Notes: generated from the sequence alone by a model not told the origin. Counted from the first letter of the stretch, positions 1 to 8,864 are shown. The stretch is 43,501 bases of DNA from an uncultured Sulfurovum sp. (GCA_902727895.1 CACVAP010000020.1:1-43501); one strand, 5' to 3'. A program made the numbers and translations.

Positions 1-59
1 CTGCTTCTAAAGTAAAAGCTGAAGCAGTAGCAGAAGCAAAAGAATTAGCAGGAGCATAA
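1..59 (+). CDS. rpsB: 30S ribosomal protein S2, C-terminal end (partial)
   Basis: This is the last 18 codons of an ORF that enters from the left edge and ends with TAA at 57-59. The visible tail is Ala/Glu/Lys-rich (ASKVKAEAVAEAKELAGA), which is typical of the variable C-terminus of ribosomal protein S2. Only two bases separate it from the EF-Ts start. The rpsB-tsf pair is one of the most conserved bacterial gene orders. The identification rests mainly on that context, because the conserved body of S2 lies outside the window. Confidence 0.75.
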   Translation, partial: ASKVKAEAVAEAKELAGA

Positions 60-61
60 GC

Positions 62-1117
62 ATGGCAAACTTTGGACCAAAAGACATTAAAAAACTAAGA
101 GAGACTACTTCTGCTGGTATGATGGATTGTAAAAATGCATTAAAAGAAACAGATGGTGATTTTGACGCTGCTATTGCATGGTTAAGAGAAAAAGGTCTTG
201 GTGCTGCTGCGAAAAAAGCTTCTAAAGTTGCTGCTGAGGGTGTTGTTTCTGTACAAGTTGCTGCTGATAAAGCTGTAATTGTTGAGATTAACTCTCAAAC
301 TGACTTTGTTGCTCAAAATGATGTTTTTAAAGCTGTTGTTTCTGAAATTACAGAACACGCTTTTAACAACAATCTTGCTGATGCAGATGCTATTAACGCT
401 TCTGAAATCAGTGGTCAAGCATTTAGCGAATACCTTTCACTTAAAATTGCTTCTATTGGTGAAAACCTAGTAGTAAGAAGAGCTGGAATGGTAGTTGCAG
501 AGAACGATACAGTAGCTGTTAATGGTTATGTTCATGCAAACTCACAAGTAGCTGTTTTATTATCAGCTGATTGTGAAGATGCCCAAACTGCTAAAAAAGT
601 ATCTGCTGAACTTAAAAATGTTGCTATGCATGCTGCTGCAATGAGTCCAAGTACACTTTCGTATAAAGACTTTGATGCTCAGTTTGTAGCTGACGAAACA
701 GCTGGTAGAATTGAAAAAGTTAAAAAAGACAATGAAGAGCTAGTAAGACTAGGTAAACCTCTTAAAAATGTACCTGCGTATGTTTCTATGTCTCAACTTA
801 CAGAAGAAGTTTTAGCAACTGCAAAATCAGCGATTGAAGCTGAATTAGCTGCAGAAGGTAAACCAGAGCAAATTTGGGACAGAATTGTTCCTGGTAAACT
901 TGAAAGATACATCTCTGACAACACTTTACTAGACCAAGAACTTGCTCTTCTTGATCAGAAATATGTTATGGATGATTCAGTAACTGTTGCTGAACATATT
1001 GCAAAAGTTTCTGGTGGTAAAGCTCAAATTACTAAACTAATTCGTCTTGAAGTTGGTGAAGGTATTGAAGTAGAAGAAGAAGATTTTGCAGCAGAAGTTG
1101 CGAAGCAAATGGCGTAG
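62..1117 (+). CDS. tsf: Elongation factor Ts
   Basis: EF-Ts is the cytosolic guanine-nucleotide exchange factor that recycles EF-Tu from its GDP form. The N-terminal UBA-like region and EF-Tu contact segment are clear (TSAGMMDCKNAL, then the 'DFDAAIAWLREKG' stretch, about residues 16-45). The catalytic core follows, with NSQTDFVAQN at about 77-86. At 351 residues it is longer than the E. coli protein, as is usual for Campylobacterota. The start lies two bases after the rpsB stop, so the two are cotranscribed. A hairpin with a T-tract begins inside the last codons. Confidence 0.97.
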   Translation: MANFGPKDIKKLRETTSAGMMDCKNALKETDGDFDAAIAWLREKGLGAAAKKASKVAAEGVVSVQVAADKAVIVEINSQTDFVAQNDVFKAVVSEITEHAFNNNLADADAINASEISGQAFSEYLSLKIASIGENLVVRRAGMVVAENDTVAVNGYVHANSQVAVLLSADCEDAQTAKKVSAELKNVAMHAAAMSPSTLSYKDFDAQFVADETAGRIEKVKKDNEELVRLGKPLKNVPAYVSMSQLTEEVLATAKSAIEAELAAEGKPEQIWDRIVPGKLERYISDNTLLDQELALLDQKYVMDDSVTVAEHIAKVSGGKAQITKLIRLEVGEGIEVEEEDFAAEVAKQMA

Positions 1118-1139
1118 GTTTTATAACCTACCCTTTTTC
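1114..1139 (+). terminator. Rho-independent terminator of rpsB-tsf
   Basis: A 7-bp perfect stem GTAGGTT/AACCTAC (1114-1120 and 1125-1131) closes a TTAT loop and is followed by CCTTTTTCTT. The left arm contains the tsf stop codon. The next gene is convergent, which fits termination here. Confidence 0.85.
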
Positions 1140-1200
1140 TTAGAGACTGTAATATTTACAGTTTCTATCCTCTATTTATTTTATTCTTCTAACATTATCT

Positions 1201-1995
1201 TCATATCTGAGCATCAACACCAATTAACCAAACTGGGACAGAAATAACTTTAGCAAAATCTTCAATTATCTTTTTACTCTTGTCAAATGTAACAATACCA
1301 TCACTTAACATACTTTCTAAATTTCCAGTTGGAACAATGTAAATTAAACAATCCACTGAGTTTTGTACATCAGCTTTTAAAACCTTGAAAAAGTCTCTAT
1401 ATGCTAAAGCCCAATTTCCAAATTGAATCTCTCCAACTATTAAAGGTATAACTTCATTAGAATCCAGATTGTTATCAATATTCTTTCCTTTGAGTTCTAT
1501 ATTCTTTAAACTAGTAGCAATATCTTGTAAATCTTGATTCTTCTCTAAGAATTTATTCCATCTCCGTTCACCATCAGCATATTGTAAACTTCCAAAACAT
1601 AGATTTCTCAATGCAAGTAAATTCTTATAATGATTTAATATAGCAAAATCAAAACCTCCAATTGAACTATTTTCAGCACTAAAGTAAAAAACTCCATTCT
1701 CTTCATATACTTCAAACTTAATTTCTAAATCATAGATATTTTTTAGTAATATACGTATTTCTTCATTTAACTTCTTTGCTTCTATCCCAATAACTTTATT
1801 ATTTTGTTTTTTTCTTATGCTAGGAGTAATTAAAATTTTAGAATTTAATGAAGCAACTACTTGTTCTTTTAATTCACTATATGCATTTAGTATTTCAAAA
1901 GCATGATGATGAAAATATTCATCTGATATAAATAAATCAATATCTTCTCGTTTTAACCATTCCTCCTTCTCTTCATCTGTTAATTTAGACTTCAT
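1201..1995 (-). CDS. Putative type II restriction endonuclease (BglII/BstYI-like ExQ active site)
   Basis: This 264-residue protein is probably the restriction partner of the adjacent C5-cytosine methyltransferase, whose end it overlaps by 11 nt. The key segment is GEIQFGNWALAYRDFF (about residues 188-203). There, E-x-Q sits at the end of a hydrophobic strand, with an acidic residue 8-11 positions before it. PD-(D/E)xK enzymes of the BglII/BstYI group use Gln in place of the usual Lys, giving D...ExQ. A second hydrophobic strand (DCLIYIV) follows, as expected for this fold. ATG at 1995 was chosen because AAAGG lies 7 nt upstream; a TTG at 1998 is directly in front of it. The endonuclease assignment is inference from context and this motif, and the target site is unknown. 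Confidence 0.62.
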   Translation of the reverse strand: MKSKLTDEEKEEWLKREDIDLFISDEYFHHHAFEILNAYSELKEQVVASLNSKILITPSIRKKQNNKVIGIEAKKLNEEIRILLKNIYDLEIKFEVYEENGVFYFSAENSSIGGFDFAILNHYKNLLALRNLCFGSLQYADGERRWNKFLEKNQDLQDIATSLKNIELKGKNIDNNLDSNEVIPLIVGEIQFGNWALAYRDFFKVLKADVQNSVDCLIYIVPTGNLESMLSDGIVTFDKSKKIIEDFAKVISVPVWLIGVDAQI

Positions 1996-3304
1996 CAATT
2001 AACCTTTGTCCAATTCTCTCAACAATCCCTACAACTAAAGCATTTCCCATCAAAAATGCTCGTTTACTATCCGTTACACCCTGAGTATGATTATCAGGAA
2101 ACATATTAAGCCGTTCAAGCTCTATAGGAGTTAATCTTCTATGTCGTCCATTTACTTCAACTACATGTTTAAAACGAGATGCAGAGGCTCCACCTTCTCC
2201 TGTAATGATAGTTCTTGATGGTTTATCTAATGCATCAGGGAAACCCATTGAGCCTTCACTATAAGTATATTCATGCCCTGTAGCTTTATTAACACGTTCA
2301 ATAGATTTTGCACCTTTTTGATACTGCCATTTTTTTAATTCTTCATCGTCAATATAAAACTCTTTTGGTACATATTTTTCATCTATCAAGAAATCACCTA
2401 AAACAGACTTCTCTCCATTATAATCAATCTCAATCCTAGAAGTATAATACTTCCCATCAACCATATAACCACTTTCCCAAAATGCATTCTTTTTAGGTGT
2501 TTTAGTATTAAAGTTTTCAGTAATCTCAACCAAATCACTATCTAACTTCTCAATTATAAGTGTTTTATTATCTATAGGTTTTACAGGAAAAGTTTTACTG
2601 AGTAGTAGCTCTTTATTTAATAATTCAGTAGTTGAAAAGTTTTCTAACTTATTATAAAGTTTTGTACCTTTTTTATAGGCTAAAATAAATACACGTCTTC
2701 TTCTTTGAGGCATACCATATTCAGACGCATTAATAACACGCCATTCAACAGCATAACCAAGGCTATTAAGTGAAGACAAGATAATAGCAAAATCACGTCC
2801 ACGTTGCGAAGCAGGAGACTTTAAAAGTCGATCTACATTCTCAAGAAGTAAATACTTAGGTGCCTTTTCTTTTTTTTGAAATAAAATCTTATAAATAGAC
2901 CACCAAAGTACCCCTTTTTTTCCAACAATTCCATGAGAATTTTTAAGCGTACTTGCTACAGAATAATCTTGACAGGGAAAACCACCTACTAATAAATCAT
3001 GCTCAGGAATTTCATCAACATTTACTTCAGCTATATCTTCATTTGAATGTTTTTCAAATCCAAACCTCTCACAATAAATGTCTGAAGCATGTTGTGTCTT
3101 AGTAGAAGGTTCCCATTGATTACTCCAAGAGATTTCAAACTTATTTTCTTTAGAAGAAACTCTTTCTAACCCAATACGAAAACCACCTACACCAGCAAAA
3201 AGTTCAATAGTTCTAATAGTAATTTGATTGGGATTATTCATAGCAGTAGTCAAAGGCTCTCTTTGTAAAGTATTTTTTATATGAAATAAATTTGGAGTAA
3301 TCAT
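1985..3304 (-). CDS. DNA (cytosine-5-)-methyltransferase, type II R-M
   Basis: A Dcm-family C5-cytosine methyltransferase of 439 residues, presumably protecting host DNA against the downstream nuclease. The motifs occur in canonical order: I ELFAGVGGFRIGLE (SAM binding), IV GGFPCQDYS with the catalytic Pro-Cys, VI ENVD, VIII QRRRRVFI, IX near RLTPIELERLNMFP, and X MGNALVVGIV. The region between VIII and IX (about residues 215-375) is the target-recognition domain and is long. The ATG at 3304 has AGGA 7 nt upstream. An internal Met at codon 22 lacks a good ribosome site. The pair is inserted between tsf and hom with no mobility gene beside it. Horizontal acquisition is likely in general for such systems, but no flanking repeat is visible. 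Confidence 0.94.
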   Translation of the reverse strand: MITPNLFHIKNTLQREPLTTAMNNPNQITIRTIELFAGVGGFRIGLERVSSKENKFEISWSNQWEPSTKTQHASDIYCERFGFEKHSNEDIAEVNVDEIPEHDLLVGGFPCQDYSVASTLKNSHGIVGKKGVLWWSIYKILFQKKEKAPKYLLLENVDRLLKSPASQRGRDFAIILSSLNSLGYAVEWRVINASEYGMPQRRRRVFILAYKKGTKLYNKLENFSTTELLNKELLLSKTFPVKPIDNKTLIIEKLDSDLVEITENFNTKTPKKNAFWESGYMVDGKYYTSRIEIDYNGEKSVLGDFLIDEKYVPKEFYIDDEELKKWQYQKGAKSIERVNKATGHEYTYSEGSMGFPDALDKPSRTIITGEGGASASRFKHVVEVNGRHRRLTPIELERLNMFPDNHTQGVTDSKRAFLMGNALVVGIVERIGQRLIDEV

Positions 3305-3363
3305 GGTAAATCCTATTCTAACAGTTTATGTTAAAATAGTATCATGATTTATAAATATAGTGA

Positions 3364-3390
3364 AGAAATATGACAAATTGTCATATTTCT
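3364..3390 (-). terminator. Hairpin at the end of hom
   Basis: A near-perfect palindrome with 11-bp arms (AGAAATATGAC and its complement) overlaps the hom TAG codon and leads into TTC-rich sequence on the minus strand. It lacks a clean U-run. It could terminate the alaC-hom operon before the restriction-modification genes. Confidence 0.5.
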
Positions 3391-4654
3391 ACTTCTCAAT
3401 CCTCATCATAGCAATATTACCATGAACACAATCAAGTTTTTTAAAGGCTAACATTGCTTCTTGAATTTTTGCTTCTTGACATTCATGTGTAGTAAAAAGA
3501 AGTTTTACATGTCCATCTTCAACATGAGGTTTTTGTAGCATCGACTCAATAGAAATCCCAAAACCATCAAAAGCATTGCTTACTTTAGCCAACACCCCTG
3601 GCTGGTCATCTACTTCCATTCTTAGGTAATAGTGAGTAACAATTTCTTCTTCAGGAAGAAGTTCTAAACCTCCACCTTCTAAACCTCTTTTATAACCTAA
3701 CATTGGTCCTTGGTTTCCACGTACAATGTCTACAATATCTGCAATAACAGCAGAAGCAGTAGCATCCCCACCAGCTCCTGGTCCATAGTACATGGTTTCA
3801 CCTACACGGTCACCTACTACAGAGACAGCATTCATAACACCATCTACTTTAGCAATCATAGAAGTTGCAGGAATCATGGTTGGGTGAACTCTAAGCTCCA
3901 CACCAGCAGCTGTTTTTTTAGCAATACCTAACAACTTAATTTCATAACCAAATTCTTTAGCAAAATCTACATCCGTAGCTGTAATATTTTCAATACCTTC
4001 AATCAGAATATCTTCTGGTTTCGCATCAATGCCATACGCAATACTTGCTAAAATCAGTAATTTATGAGATGCATCAAAACCACCCACATCAAATGTAGGG
4101 TCAGCTTCTGCATAACCTAACTCTTGAGACTCTTTTAAAATATCATCATACAATGCACCCTCGTTAATCATCTTTGTTAACATGTAGTTTGTTGTACCAT
4201 TCATAATACCTTGAATAGACTCAATATGATTCGCAGCTAACCCACTACGTAATGCACCAATAATAGGGATTCCACCAGCTGTACTAGCCTCATACATTAA
4301 AGGAACATCTCCAGCTATCTCTTGAAGTTCATAACGATGATAAGCCAACAATGCTTTGTTTGCTGTTACAACGGCTTTACCATTTTCTAATGCTTTTTTT
4401 ACAAGTGCATAAGGCTCTTCAACCCCACCCATAAGTTCTACTACAATATCAATTTCAGGATCGTCAACCACATCATAGGGGTTATCAGAAAGTTTAATAG
4501 AAACACCTCTATCTTTTGAAAGATTTTGAACTACTCCAGACTTTACGACAATTTTTTTACCAGCTCTGGCTTCTAAAATATCAGCGTTCTCTTCTAAAAT
4601 ATTAGCAACACTTGCCCCTACTGTCCCTACACCAAGTATTCCTATTTTAACCAT
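3389..4654 (-). CDS. hom: Homoserine dehydrogenase
   Basis: Reduces aspartate semialdehyde to homoserine in the threonine and methionine branch. The N-terminal Rossmann motif GILGVGTVGASVA (residues 4-16) binds NAD(P). ANKALLA (about 100-106) and the catalytic-domain segments GIMNGTTNYML and YAEADPTFDVGG are typical. A C-terminal ACT domain (about 345-421, containing DQPGVLAKV) is expected to give threonine feedback control. The length of 421 is normal for the monofunctional enzyme. The start overlaps the alaC end by 8 nt, with an AGGGAAAG ribosome site inside alaC, so the two are translationally coupled. Confidence 0.97.
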   Translation of the reverse strand: MVKIGILGVGTVGASVANILEENADILEARAGKKIVVKSGVVQNLSKDRGVSIKLSDNPYDVVDDPEIDIVVELMGGVEEPYALVKKALENGKAVVTANKALLAYHRYELQEIAGDVPLMYEASTAGGIPIIGALRSGLAANHIESIQGIMNGTTNYMLTKMINEGALYDDILKESQELGYAEADPTFDVGGFDASHKLLILASIAYGIDAKPEDILIEGIENITATDVDFAKEFGYEIKLLGIAKKTAAGVELRVHPTMIPATSMIAKVDGVMNAVSVVGDRVGETMYYGPGAGGDATASAVIADIVDIVRGNQGPMLGYKRGLEGGGLELLPEEEIVTHYYLRMEVDDQPGVLAKVSNAFDGFGISIESMLQKPHVEDGHVKLLFTTHECQEAKIQEAMLAFKKLDCVHGNIAMMRIEK

Positions 4655-5912
4655 TTTCTTTCCCTTTTGATTCTGAGTTACTCTTTACATTATTTTCAGC
4701 TTCAACTGTTTTCAAAAACTTTTTAATATTTCTTGCTGCTTGGCGAATTCTATTTTCATTTTCGATGAGGGCAATACGTACATATTCATCACCATATTTA
4801 CCAAAACCAATTCCTGGACTTACAGCAACATTCGCTTCAACTAATAATCTTTTTGCAAATTCAAGTGAACCCATAGCTCTACATGATTCTGGAATTTTCC
4901 CCCAAATAAACATAGACGCATTTGGTTTACCCATTTTCCAACCAGCATTATCAAATGCTTCTAACATCACATCTCTACGTTTTAAATAACGAGGGATAAT
5001 CTCTTTATCTGGTACATCATGATGTTCATCAAGTGCTACTGTAGCTGCAACTTGAATGGGTGTAAACATTCCATAATCTAACCATGATTTAATGCTCTGT
5101 AAAGCACCAATAAGTTTTTTGTTACCTACCACGAAACCAACACGCCAACCAGCCATGTTATAAGACTTAGACATAGTATAAGCTTCAACAGCTACATCTT
5201 TAGCACCTTCAACTTCTAAAATAGAAGGTGTTTTATAGCCATCAAAAGTAATATCAGCATAAGCAATATCAGAAATAATATAAAATCTCTCTTCTTTTGC
5301 TAAAGCAACAATACGTTTGTAAAAATCAGGAGTTACTGTCGCTGTTGTTGGGTTATGAGGAAAGTTTAAAATCAAAAACTTTGCACGTGGTAAAGAGTTA
5401 TTTAATGCTTCTTTCACATCAGCAATAAATTGATCTTCATCTACTTCAAAATTATCTTCATCAAACTTAAGTTCCATTTTCTCAACGTTTGCACCAGCTA
5501 AAATAAATGCTTGAGAATGAATAGGATAAGTAGGGTCAGGAACAATCGCAACATCACCTGGATTTGAAATGGCTTGTACCAAGTGTACATAACCTTCTTT
5601 ACTTCCCATTGTTGCTACCACTTCTGTGTCTGGATCTAACATAACATTGTATTTACGTTTGTACCATTTACACATTGCAAGTCTTAACTTGTAAATACCT
5701 TTACTAGCCGAGTAACCATGTGTTTTGTCACGTTGCGCTGTTTCACAAAGTTTATCAATAATAGGTTGAGGAGTTCTGGCATCAGGGTTCCCCATAGAAA
5801 AGTCTATAATATCTTCACCTTCTCTTCTTGCTGCCATTTTCAGGTCATTTATCTCAGCAAAAATATACTTCGGCAATCTATTTATTTTCTCAAACTGAAT
5901 CTCATCAAACAT
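4647..5912 (-). CDS. alaC: AlaC-like class I/II aminotransferase
   Basis: A cytosolic PLP-dependent aminotransferase. The protein closely follows E. coli AlaC (YfdZ, glutamate-pyruvate aminotransferase) throughout, for example EDIIDFSMGNPDA near the N-terminus and the PLP-lysine segment TMSKSYNMAGWRVGF. Related family members are often labelled LL-diaminopimelate aminotransferase, so the exact substrate stays open. Linkage to hom supports a role in amino-acid synthesis. ATG at 5912 (421 residues) is preferred because GGAGAAG lies 6 nt upstream. A longer reading from GTG 5927 would place that ribosome site inside the coding sequence. A TATAAA box at 5976-5981 (minus strand) is a plausible promoter. 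Confidence 0.9.
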   Translation of the reverse strand: MFDEIQFEKINRLPKYIFAEINDLKMAARREGEDIIDFSMGNPDARTPQPIIDKLCETAQRDKTHGYSASKGIYKLRLAMCKWYKRKYNVMLDPDTEVVATMGSKEGYVHLVQAISNPGDVAIVPDPTYPIHSQAFILAGANVEKMELKFDEDNFEVDEDQFIADVKEALNNSLPRAKFLILNFPHNPTTATVTPDFYKRIVALAKEERFYIISDIAYADITFDGYKTPSILEVEGAKDVAVEAYTMSKSYNMAGWRVGFVVGNKKLIGALQSIKSWLDYGMFTPIQVAATVALDEHHDVPDKEIIPRYLKRRDVMLEAFDNAGWKMGKPNASMFIWGKIPESCRAMGSLEFAKRLLVEANVAVSPGIGFGKYGDEYVRIALIENENRIRQAARNIKKFLKTVEAENNVKSNSESKGKENG

Positions 5913-5948
5913 TCTTATCTTCTCCACTCATTATTTCAATCTTGTACC

Positions 5949-6007
5949 TTAACATTTTTTCCATTAACTTTATTTTTTATAGCTTAAGAAAATTTTAAAA
6001 ATGTTAA
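5949..6007. repeat. AT-rich inverted repeat between the RodZ-like gene and alaC
   Basis: Arms TTAACATTTTT (5949-5959) and AAAAATGTTAA (5997-6007) are perfect 11-base complements with a 37-base spacer. The spacer contains the presumed alaC -10 (TATAAA on the minus strand). It may be a weak terminator for the upstream gene, or an operator. No T-tract is seen on the minus strand. Confidence 0.4.
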
Positions 6008-6011
6008 TTTT

Positions 6012-7031
6012 TTACCAACCTCTACGTCCATTAAGCTTTCTGAACTCTTTCTTGTCAATCTCTCTTAACTCTGTTCCATCAATGTAGAAGTAATGCTTCT
6101 TATTGTCTGAAAGATCTAAAGTCTTATCTCCAGCTACTACATCTAAGTACCCATGTCCTGTTACCAATAACCATCTAGCATTATCAATATTAAATGGTGT
6201 AGAAACTGTTTTCATAAATTCTCTACGTTTTTTTGTGTCGAGGTTAATAAATCCAAACCACAACATTCCTCTTGTAGGATTAATATTAACCGTAGTAATT
6301 GTTGCATTACTTAGAGCTTCTTCTGTATTCTCATTTATCTCATGAGAAATATTGTTTTCGTTAGCTAAAAATTCTTCAGTAACTTCTCTAACAACTGTTT
6401 CAACAGATTTAGGCATATCTACTGCTTCATTCTTAGGACTAAACTTTTCTATGTTAACTGCTCTATTAAGTGTATGATTAGTATCTTTTTTTACTGAACT
6501 CTCATCAGTTAATACAATAGTTTCCATTTTCGGTGCGATAGGAGTCTCAATGCTTATAGACTCCTCACTGGACTTTCCCACAACAACCTTTTCTGCATTT
6601 TCATCACTCACATTATTTTCTAAAGCTTTTTTATCATCAAAGAACTCTTGCTTTTCTTCAATATTTTGCATTAATGAATCAAATTTTCCCTGAGTATAAA
6701 GATAAAATCCTCCACCTAGTAATGTGAGTATAATAAAGAATTTGAAGAATGAAAAGTTACTTCCACCCTCTACTGAATCTTTAGCTACCATAACAACTTT
6801 TTCATCTGCTGGTTTATGCTCATCATAATACGCTTTAATTCTATCTCTAAGAGCTGAAACATCAATTTCAGTATATTCTCTCTCTAAAATCAACAAAAAC
6901 CCTAATGCTTTGACTCTATTTAATTTTCCAAAATCTTCGTCAACCAAGTACCCTAAATTAATTGCTGAAATATTTGTTTTTGAAGCTACTCCGTCAATAC
7001 CATGTGTGTCTATAATCTCGTTAAATAACAT
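6012..7031 (-). CDS. RodZ-like single-pass membrane protein, function unassigned
   Basis: A 339-residue protein with three parts. An N-terminal cytoplasmic domain (1-85) is predicted helical and resembles a degenerate HTH domain. One membrane helix (about 95-113, FFKFFIILTLLGGGFYLY) is followed by a low-complexity Glu/Lys/Thr/Val linker (about 120-235). A compact C-terminal domain (about 240-339) contains GMLWFGFINLDTKKR and a Trp at the end. This order matches RodZ (cytoplasmic HTH, one TM helix, periplasmic beta domain), but no family signature is strong enough to assign it. It overlaps the end of rlmB by 11 nt, so the genes are coupled. A cell-wall or shape role is inference. Confidence 0.55.
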   Translation of the reverse strand: MLFNEIIDTHGIDGVASKTNISAINLGYLVDEDFGKLNRVKALGFLLILEREYTEIDVSALRDRIKAYYDEHKPADEKVVMVAKDSVEGGSNFSFFKFFIILTLLGGGFYLYTQGKFDSLMQNIEEKQEFFDDKKALENNVSDENAEKVVVGKSSEESISIETPIAPKMETIVLTDESSVKKDTNHTLNRAVNIEKFSPKNEAVDMPKSVETVVREVTEEFLANENNISHEINENTEEALSNATITTVNINPTRGMLWFGFINLDTKKRREFMKTVSTPFNIDNARWLLVTGHGYLDVVAGDKTLDLSDNKKHYFYIDGTELREIDKKEFRKLNGRRGW

Positions 7032-7704
7032 TTCTCATCCTATGAATTAATATTGCTGCTGCTGCACTTACATTTAGTGAATCAAACTCATGTACCATCT
7101 CAATAGACACTGTCTCATCAACTTTTGACTTTGCCTTCTTTGAAAGCCCTGCCCCTTCTGACCCTAAAACAAGTACTCTTTTTTCACTAAACACACATTT
7201 ATCCAGTTCTTCCCCATCCATTGAAGCACCGTACACTTTAAAATCTACTTGTTTCAATTCATTTAAAACATCTAAAATATTTGGGATGATAACAAAAGGA
7301 ATATCCAATAAAGCACCAGAACTTGTACGAACCATTGACGCTGTATTTAATGTTTTTACCCCTGTTGCAATAACACCATCAACACCTAAAGCATAGGCTG
7401 AACGAATAATCGCTCCAATATTTCCCGTATCGGTTAGACTATCAAGCACTAAAATAAAACGTTCTTTTTTTAAAGTGGCTAAATCGCTCTGTTCCAAAGG
7501 TTCCATCTCAAGTAAAACTCCTTGATGATTTCCTCCCTTACTCATGCTTTGCGCCCATTTCTCTTCTAGAAATTTAACTTTATCTCGGTTGGCATCAAAA
7601 AGTTTTTGAGGTAAAACCCCTTTTTTAGCAATATATATTGTTTTAATTCTTGCTTCATGCTCTTGTAAAGCATGTAAACAGACTTGTTTTCCGTAAATAA
7701 TCAT
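7021..7704 (-). CDS. rlmB: RlmB/TrmH-family rRNA 2'-O-methyltransferase
   Basis: A SPOUT-class RNA ribose methyltransferase, most likely modifying the guanosine equivalent to G2251 of 23S rRNA. The three family motifs are present: DSLTDTGNIGAIIRSA (motif 1, with catalytic Asn and Arg), VLGSEGAGLS (motif 2) and SLNVSAAAAILIH (motif 3, knot). The N-terminal segment IIYGKQVCLHAL resembles the RlmB substrate-binding domain start, which supports ATG at 7704. A GTG at 7740 would add 12 residues without a ribosome site. TrmH-type tRNA specificity cannot be excluded by sequence alone. Confidence 0.88.
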   Translation of the reverse strand: MIIYGKQVCLHALQEHEARIKTIYIAKKGVLPQKLFDANRDKVKFLEEKWAQSMSKGGNHQGVLLEMEPLEQSDLATLKKERFILVLDSLTDTGNIGAIIRSAYALGVDGVIATGVKTLNTASMVRTSSGALLDIPFVIIPNILDVLNELKQVDFKVYGASMDGEELDKCVFSEKRVLVLGSEGAGLSKKAKSKVDETVSIEMVHEFDSLNVSAAAAILIHRMRNVI

Positions 7705-7787
7705 AAAAAATATTTTACCTTTTTTTGTTATAGGTATCACTTAGATAAACACTTTTTAATGAAAAGGAACTTTTCAAATGCCTATTT

Positions 7788-8612
7788 TTATAAGTCGATA
7801 AGCTCATTATACCATTCTTTGACAGACTTATCTGTCAGTTTAGCCAAAAGCTTTGCTTTAACTTTTGGCTGTAAATCAAATGCTAAAATATCATCCACAT
7901 AAAGTGCATTGACCTTTTCTTTTTTAGCAGCAATCACAACAACCCATTCACCTCTATTATTAATAGAGCCACTCTCAAATTGTTCCAAAATCTCTTTTGC
8001 AGATCCTCTATAGTAATTTTGAAATTTTTTACTAAGTTCTTTAGAGAAAAAAACCTCACGTTCTTCATCAATATGTGCAATTTCAGTAATAAGTTTTTCA
8101 ATCCTATGTGGAGCTTCATATAAAACAACATTGATTGAACGGTTCATCATCTCTATGAGTGATGAACTACGTTCTGAACCTTTTTGAGGAAGAAACGCAG
8201 AAAAGGTAAACTCACCTTCTTTAAAACCAGAAGCTGCATAAGCCGTTGTAACAGCTGTTCCACCTGGTAAAACATCATAAGAAATTTTATGTTCTTGACA
8301 GTGTTCTACTAAAAGCTGTCCTGGGTCAGAAATAACTGGCATACCAGCATCAGACACATAAACTACTGCTTCATCAGCTAAACGTGAAGCTACTTCACCT
8401 AGACGTTCAGCTCCATTATGTTCATGAAAAGATAAAAATTCTACTTCATCAGAGGGGTAAGCAAAGTCAAAACGCTCTTCTAAAATGCGTAATAATCTCT
8501 TAGTCTCTCGTGTATCTTCACATAAAAATAATGAAGCTTTTTCAAACTCTTTTAAAGCTCTAATCGTAATGTCTTGAGGGTTTCCAATCGGGGTGGGGAT
8601 AAATGTTAGCAT
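7788..8612 (-). CDS. rsmI: 16S rRNA 2'-O-ribose C1402 methyltransferase
   Basis: RsmI methylates the ribose of C1402 in the ribosomal P site using SAM. The tetrapyrrole-methylase-like fold is evident from the start: LTFIPTPIGNPQDITIRAL (residues 2-20), FLCEDTRETKRLL, then VYVSDAGMPVISDPGQ and the GG-T-AV substrate loop (LPGGTAVTTAY). The length of 274 matches the family. It sits between rpmE and rlmB, two other ribosome-related genes. AAAGAG a few bases upstream is a modest ribosome site. Confidence 0.95.
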   Translation of the reverse strand: MLTFIPTPIGNPQDITIRALKEFEKASLFLCEDTRETKRLLRILEERFDFAYPSDEVEFLSFHEHNGAERLGEVASRLADEAVVYVSDAGMPVISDPGQLLVEHCQEHKISYDVLPGGTAVTTAYAASGFKEGEFTFSAFLPQKGSERSSSLIEMMNRSINVVLYEAPHRIEKLITEIAHIDEEREVFFSKELSKKFQNYYRGSAKEILEQFESGSINNRGEWVVVIAAKKEKVNALYVDDILAFDLQPKVKAKLLAKLTDKSVKEWYNELIDL

Positions 8613-8627
8613 GAACTCTTTCTATGT

Positions 8628-8652
8628 GTTCCCTTCGACAAGCGTAGGGAAC
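8628..8652. repeat. REP-like palindrome between rpmE and rsmI
   Basis: GTTCCCT (8628-8634) pairs with AGGGAAC (8646-8652) around TCGACAAGCGT, where CG/CG can add two inner pairs. It is GC-rich against an AT-rich background, and its core (CCTTCGACAAGC..AGGG) resembles palindromes dispersed in many genomes. It has no U-tract. It could act as an mRNA stabiliser or partial terminator between rpmE and rsmI. Confidence 0.5.
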
Positions 8653-8666
8653 GAGGAAATAACCGA

Positions 8667-8864
8667 TTAAAGGTTATATTTTTTCTTAAATTTATCAATT
8701 CTTCCAGCAGCATCAACGCTTCTTTCAGAACCTGTAAAGAATGGGTGACATTCATTACAAATATCAATTGTCATTTCTGCTTTGTTTGTTCTAATTTCGA
8801 ACTCATTTCCACATGCACATTTAACAGCACATACTTTGTAATCTGGGTGAATATCTTTTCTCAT
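8667..8864 (-). CDS. rpmE: 50S ribosomal protein L31 (zinc-binding type)
   Basis: A 65-residue ribosomal protein of the Cys-containing (C+) class. [10 protein letters not shown] at the N-terminus, CACGN and [11 protein letters not shown] are the family signatures, and the four Zn ligands come from the CxC and CxxC/H clusters. [22 protein letters not shown] is the conserved tail. C+ forms bind zinc and are replaced by C- paralogues under zinc limitation in some bacteria; no paralogue is in the window. AAAGG lies about 9 nt upstream of the ATG. An unusually long structured leader precedes the gene. Confidence 0.97.
   Translation of the reverse strand: MRKDIHPDYKVCAVKCACGNEFEIRTNKAEMTIDICNECHPFFTGSERSVDAAGRIDKFKKKYNL

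Noticed and set aside
5718-5987. Plus-strand ORF of 89 codons across the alaC start
   Set aside because: Shadow of alaC with no ribosome site or recognisable domain.
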